Shown one piece after another: positions 62,226 to 64,000 of a stretch of DNA of 64,000 nt. Numbering within the stretch: the first letter of the stretch is position 1; every line of letters begins with the position of its first letter. The position numbers and the translations under genes were made by a program. The DNA lies in contig JAKSZU010000004.1 of assembly GCA_026018925.1 (NCBI GenBank), positions 14,896,964-14,960,963 on the forward strand. Direction: 5' to 3'. The notes beneath the pieces were generated by a model. The model saw nothing but the letters and a program-made list of their open reading frames with translations, was not told where the DNA came from and ran no database searches. Origin of the DNA: Tupaia tana. Taxonomy: Eukaryota > Chordata > Mammalia > Scandentia > Tupaiidae.

Positions 62226-63020
62226 GAGAGAGAGAATGATCTTTGGGAAGAGGCTCCAATCTGAGCATTACTGACCACCTCGATGAGGCCTGCAAACGTG
62301 ACCCCAGAGAGTTATCTTGACTTGGAAAATGAATGGGAAGGGATCTAGGGAGACACCCCATTTGATGGAGAAGGGATTTCTCAAGAGCAAAAAATCCTGC
62401 AAGGGTGGAGGTGGGGACAGTTGGTGAAGGCTGCGGTATGACGGAGGACAGAAGAGTGAAGTTAGCATTTGATTCTTGGGGCACTTTTCTTTTCGGTCTC
62501 TGGGAAGATCCTAGTTATTACCCTGCTGTAATATTCTCTTTCTGCATTGTAATTCCTCTTTTATGTTACACTACCCTTCATTAAAGCGAGACACACATGG
62601 AGCCCAGCCTCAGGTGATGGAGAATAAAAGCAGACTGCAGTGAAGGGGCTTGGGCCTGCTCTGCACCCCCATGCACACACCTCTTCTCTGGGGCCCACTG
62701 GGTCAGTCCCATTTTCTGTAGCACATCCCAAGCTCCAAGCTCCAGGTGGTAACCAGCATTACGAGATGTGATCCCTGCAGAGCTTGGAAGAACATTTAAA
62801 ATGGTGGCCCGGTTCCCAGTTAAACATCTCAAGAGAAGCATGAGATTGAACTTCTCTCTCCCTGTTTATGCTAGATGAAACCTACGTCTGAGGGGGACAT
62901 TGGAGAATGGTGAGCAGCTACATGATCCTATATTTTAAAGTACACTCATTTCTTCACAAATATATAGAGGGTCCTGTACACATGACATCTTATATAATCT
63001 ATTTAAAATTTTTTAAAGAG
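62226..63020. other. no recognised feature
   Basis: SINE-free DNA. Reverse frames of 86-91 codons here have no family resemblance. Confidence 0.45.
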
Positions 63021-63029
63021 AAAACTCTT

Positions 63030-63182
63030 TTTAAAAATTTTTAATTTATTCATTCATTTTAATTTGACCAGAGAGAGAGCGAGAGAAAGTGAGAAAGCAA
63101 GCTGCCAGGTCCAGGACTCTAACCATGGTCAGCCATGTGGGAGTGTCCAGCGCCCTAACCACCATGCCACCTGCTGGTCCCC
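63030..63182 (-). mobile_element. SINE type B
   Basis: Reverse-strand copy ending CACCTGCTGGTCCCC. AGAGAAAACTCTT before and AGAGAGAACTCTT after form the target-site duplication. Confidence 0.93.
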
Positions 63183-63197
63183 TTAAGAGAGAACTCT

Positions 63198-63378
63198 TAA
63201 AAACTCCCCAGGGGAGATGGCCACGCTGCAATCCCTTCTCCTCCTTTTTCCTCTTGGGATTTTGGGCATGCACATACATGTGCCCACTGTGAGTTTTAAG
63301 CTACCAGGTCCGGGACTCAAAGTGTGATTGACTCTATGGGAGTCCAGTGACGTAACCATTATGCCATCTGCTGGTCCT
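63198..63378 (-). mobile_element. SINE type A, 3' part missing
   Basis: Reverse-strand copy that starts at CCCCAGGGGAGATGGCC, so the 3' third (TC-rich region, end block and poly(A)) is absent while the 5' head is intact. Confidence 0.88.
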
Positions 63379-63384
63379 TATATA

Positions 63385-63625
63385 ATTTTTAAGATTTTGC
63401 CATAGGGCATGTGTGCTCACCAGAGAGAGATAGTGAGAGAGAAAGTGAGAAGTCACGCCCCCTGGGGGTGATGGCCATGCCACAATCTCTTCTCCATTCT
63501 CTTCCTGGGATTTTGAGCATACACATGTGTCCACATGGTTTTCAAGCCACCAGGTCCAGGACTCGAACTACGATTGGCCATGTAGGAATCCAGCACATTA
63601 ACCATCATGCCACCTGCTGGCTCCT
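63385..63625 (-). mobile_element. SINE type A
   Basis: Reverse-strand copy with B-like head half. Ends CACCTGCTGGCTCC. Confidence 0.9.
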
Positions 63626-63659
63626 ATAGTACATGTTTGCTTTTTTTTCTCTCTCTCTC

Positions 63660-63915
63660 TTTTTGGAGAGGTTTTCTTTGCTATAGGGCACATGCGCTCG
63701 CCAGAAAGACAGAGAGAGACAGAGAGACAGAAAGTGAGAAATCACCCCCAAGGGGGGATGGCCACGCAGCAGTCCTTTCTCCTTCCTTGTCCTCTTGGGA
63801 TCTTGGACATGCACGCACATGCGCCCGGCATGAGTTTAAGCCACCGGGTCTGGAACTTGAACCGTGGTTAACTACATGGGAGTTCAGCGACATAGCCATT
63901 CTGCTAACTGCTGGT
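63660..63915 (-). mobile_element. SINE type A
   Basis: Reverse-strand full-length copy. ACATGTTTGCTTTTTTTT before and ACATGCTTTTTTTT after are the duplication. Confidence 0.93.
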
Positions 63916-63929
63916 CACATGCTTTTTTT

Positions 63930-64000
63930 TTTTTTAAGAGAGTTTTTTTGTTATAGGGCGTGTGTGCTCCCCTGAGAGACAGAGAGACAGAAAGCAAGAA
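63930..64000 (-). mobile_element. SINE type A, cut by the window edge
   Basis: Reverse-strand start of another copy (GTTATAGGGCGTGTGTGCTC), running past the end of the window. Confidence 0.85.

Overview
The window is nuclear DNA from a placental mammal and looks intergenic or intronic: I find no intact multi-exon host gene. Almost everything recognisable is transposable-element DNA. Two related tRNA-derived SINE types dominate, roughly 110 copies in 64 kb. Type A is about 260 bp: a GGGACCAGCAG head, a Pol III A box TAGCGTAATGG, a B box GGTTCGAGTCC, a long body with a C6-T-G6 palindrome, and the end CTATAGCAAAAACCTCTC plus A-rich tail. Type B is 130-190 bp: a GGGCCAGCAGG head, then GGTGGCTTGCTTTCTCAC, a TC-rich stretch and an AT-rich tail ending near AATAATTC. 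A rarer third family (type C), one 7SL/Alu/B1-like fragment and one tRNA-like plus 7SL-like chimera also occur. Heavy use of a lineage-specific tRNA SINE alongside 7SL-like sequence suggests Euarchontoglires. My best guess is a colugo (Dermoptera), but this is inference from memory and would need a repeat-library search.

Layout. 1-5.8 kb: old L1-like DNA with SINEs, a thymosin beta-4 processed pseudogene (minus strand, 44-codon frame intact, SINEs nested in its 3' UTR) and an RPL23A processed pseudogene. 6-18 kb: SINEs in old repeats, including a MER5A-like hAT element (9.7-10.2 kb) and an L1M-type 3' end (13.5-14.9 kb). 18-35 kb: old L1 fragments (18-19 kb, 25.5-26.6 kb), a MaLR-like LTR (29 kb), a Tigger-like DNA transposon (33-34 kb) and a local duplication with a rearranged type C SINE (22.0 and 24.4 kb). 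35-38 kb: L2-like DNA and a SINE-poor stretch. 38.2-39.2 kb: four SINEs inserted one after another at one target. 39.9-41 kb: an L1 ORF2/3' UTR remnant. 41.5-42.9 kb: SINE-poor sequence. 42.9-45 kb: a COX8A processed retrocopy with an intact 69-codon frame, inside a stack of SINEs that share its target site. 45-57 kb: mixed SINE-poor and SINE-rich DNA with hAT fragments. 57.3-61.4 kb: one long old L1 copy broken by at least eight later insertions, including a probable solitary LTR.

Nothing here acts as an operon or pathway. The functional story is retrotransposition. SINEs and processed pseudogenes carry poly(A) tails and target-site duplications as expected for L1-driven insertion, and new copies repeatedly land at the A-rich 3' edge of earlier ones. 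The three processed pseudogenes show the same machinery acting on cellular mRNAs. I found no new defence, regulatory or enzymatic system. The most interesting signals are the serial-insertion clusters, the intact COX8A and thymosin frames, SINE fragments that keep only their 5' ends, and a 26-base G tract inside one SINE.
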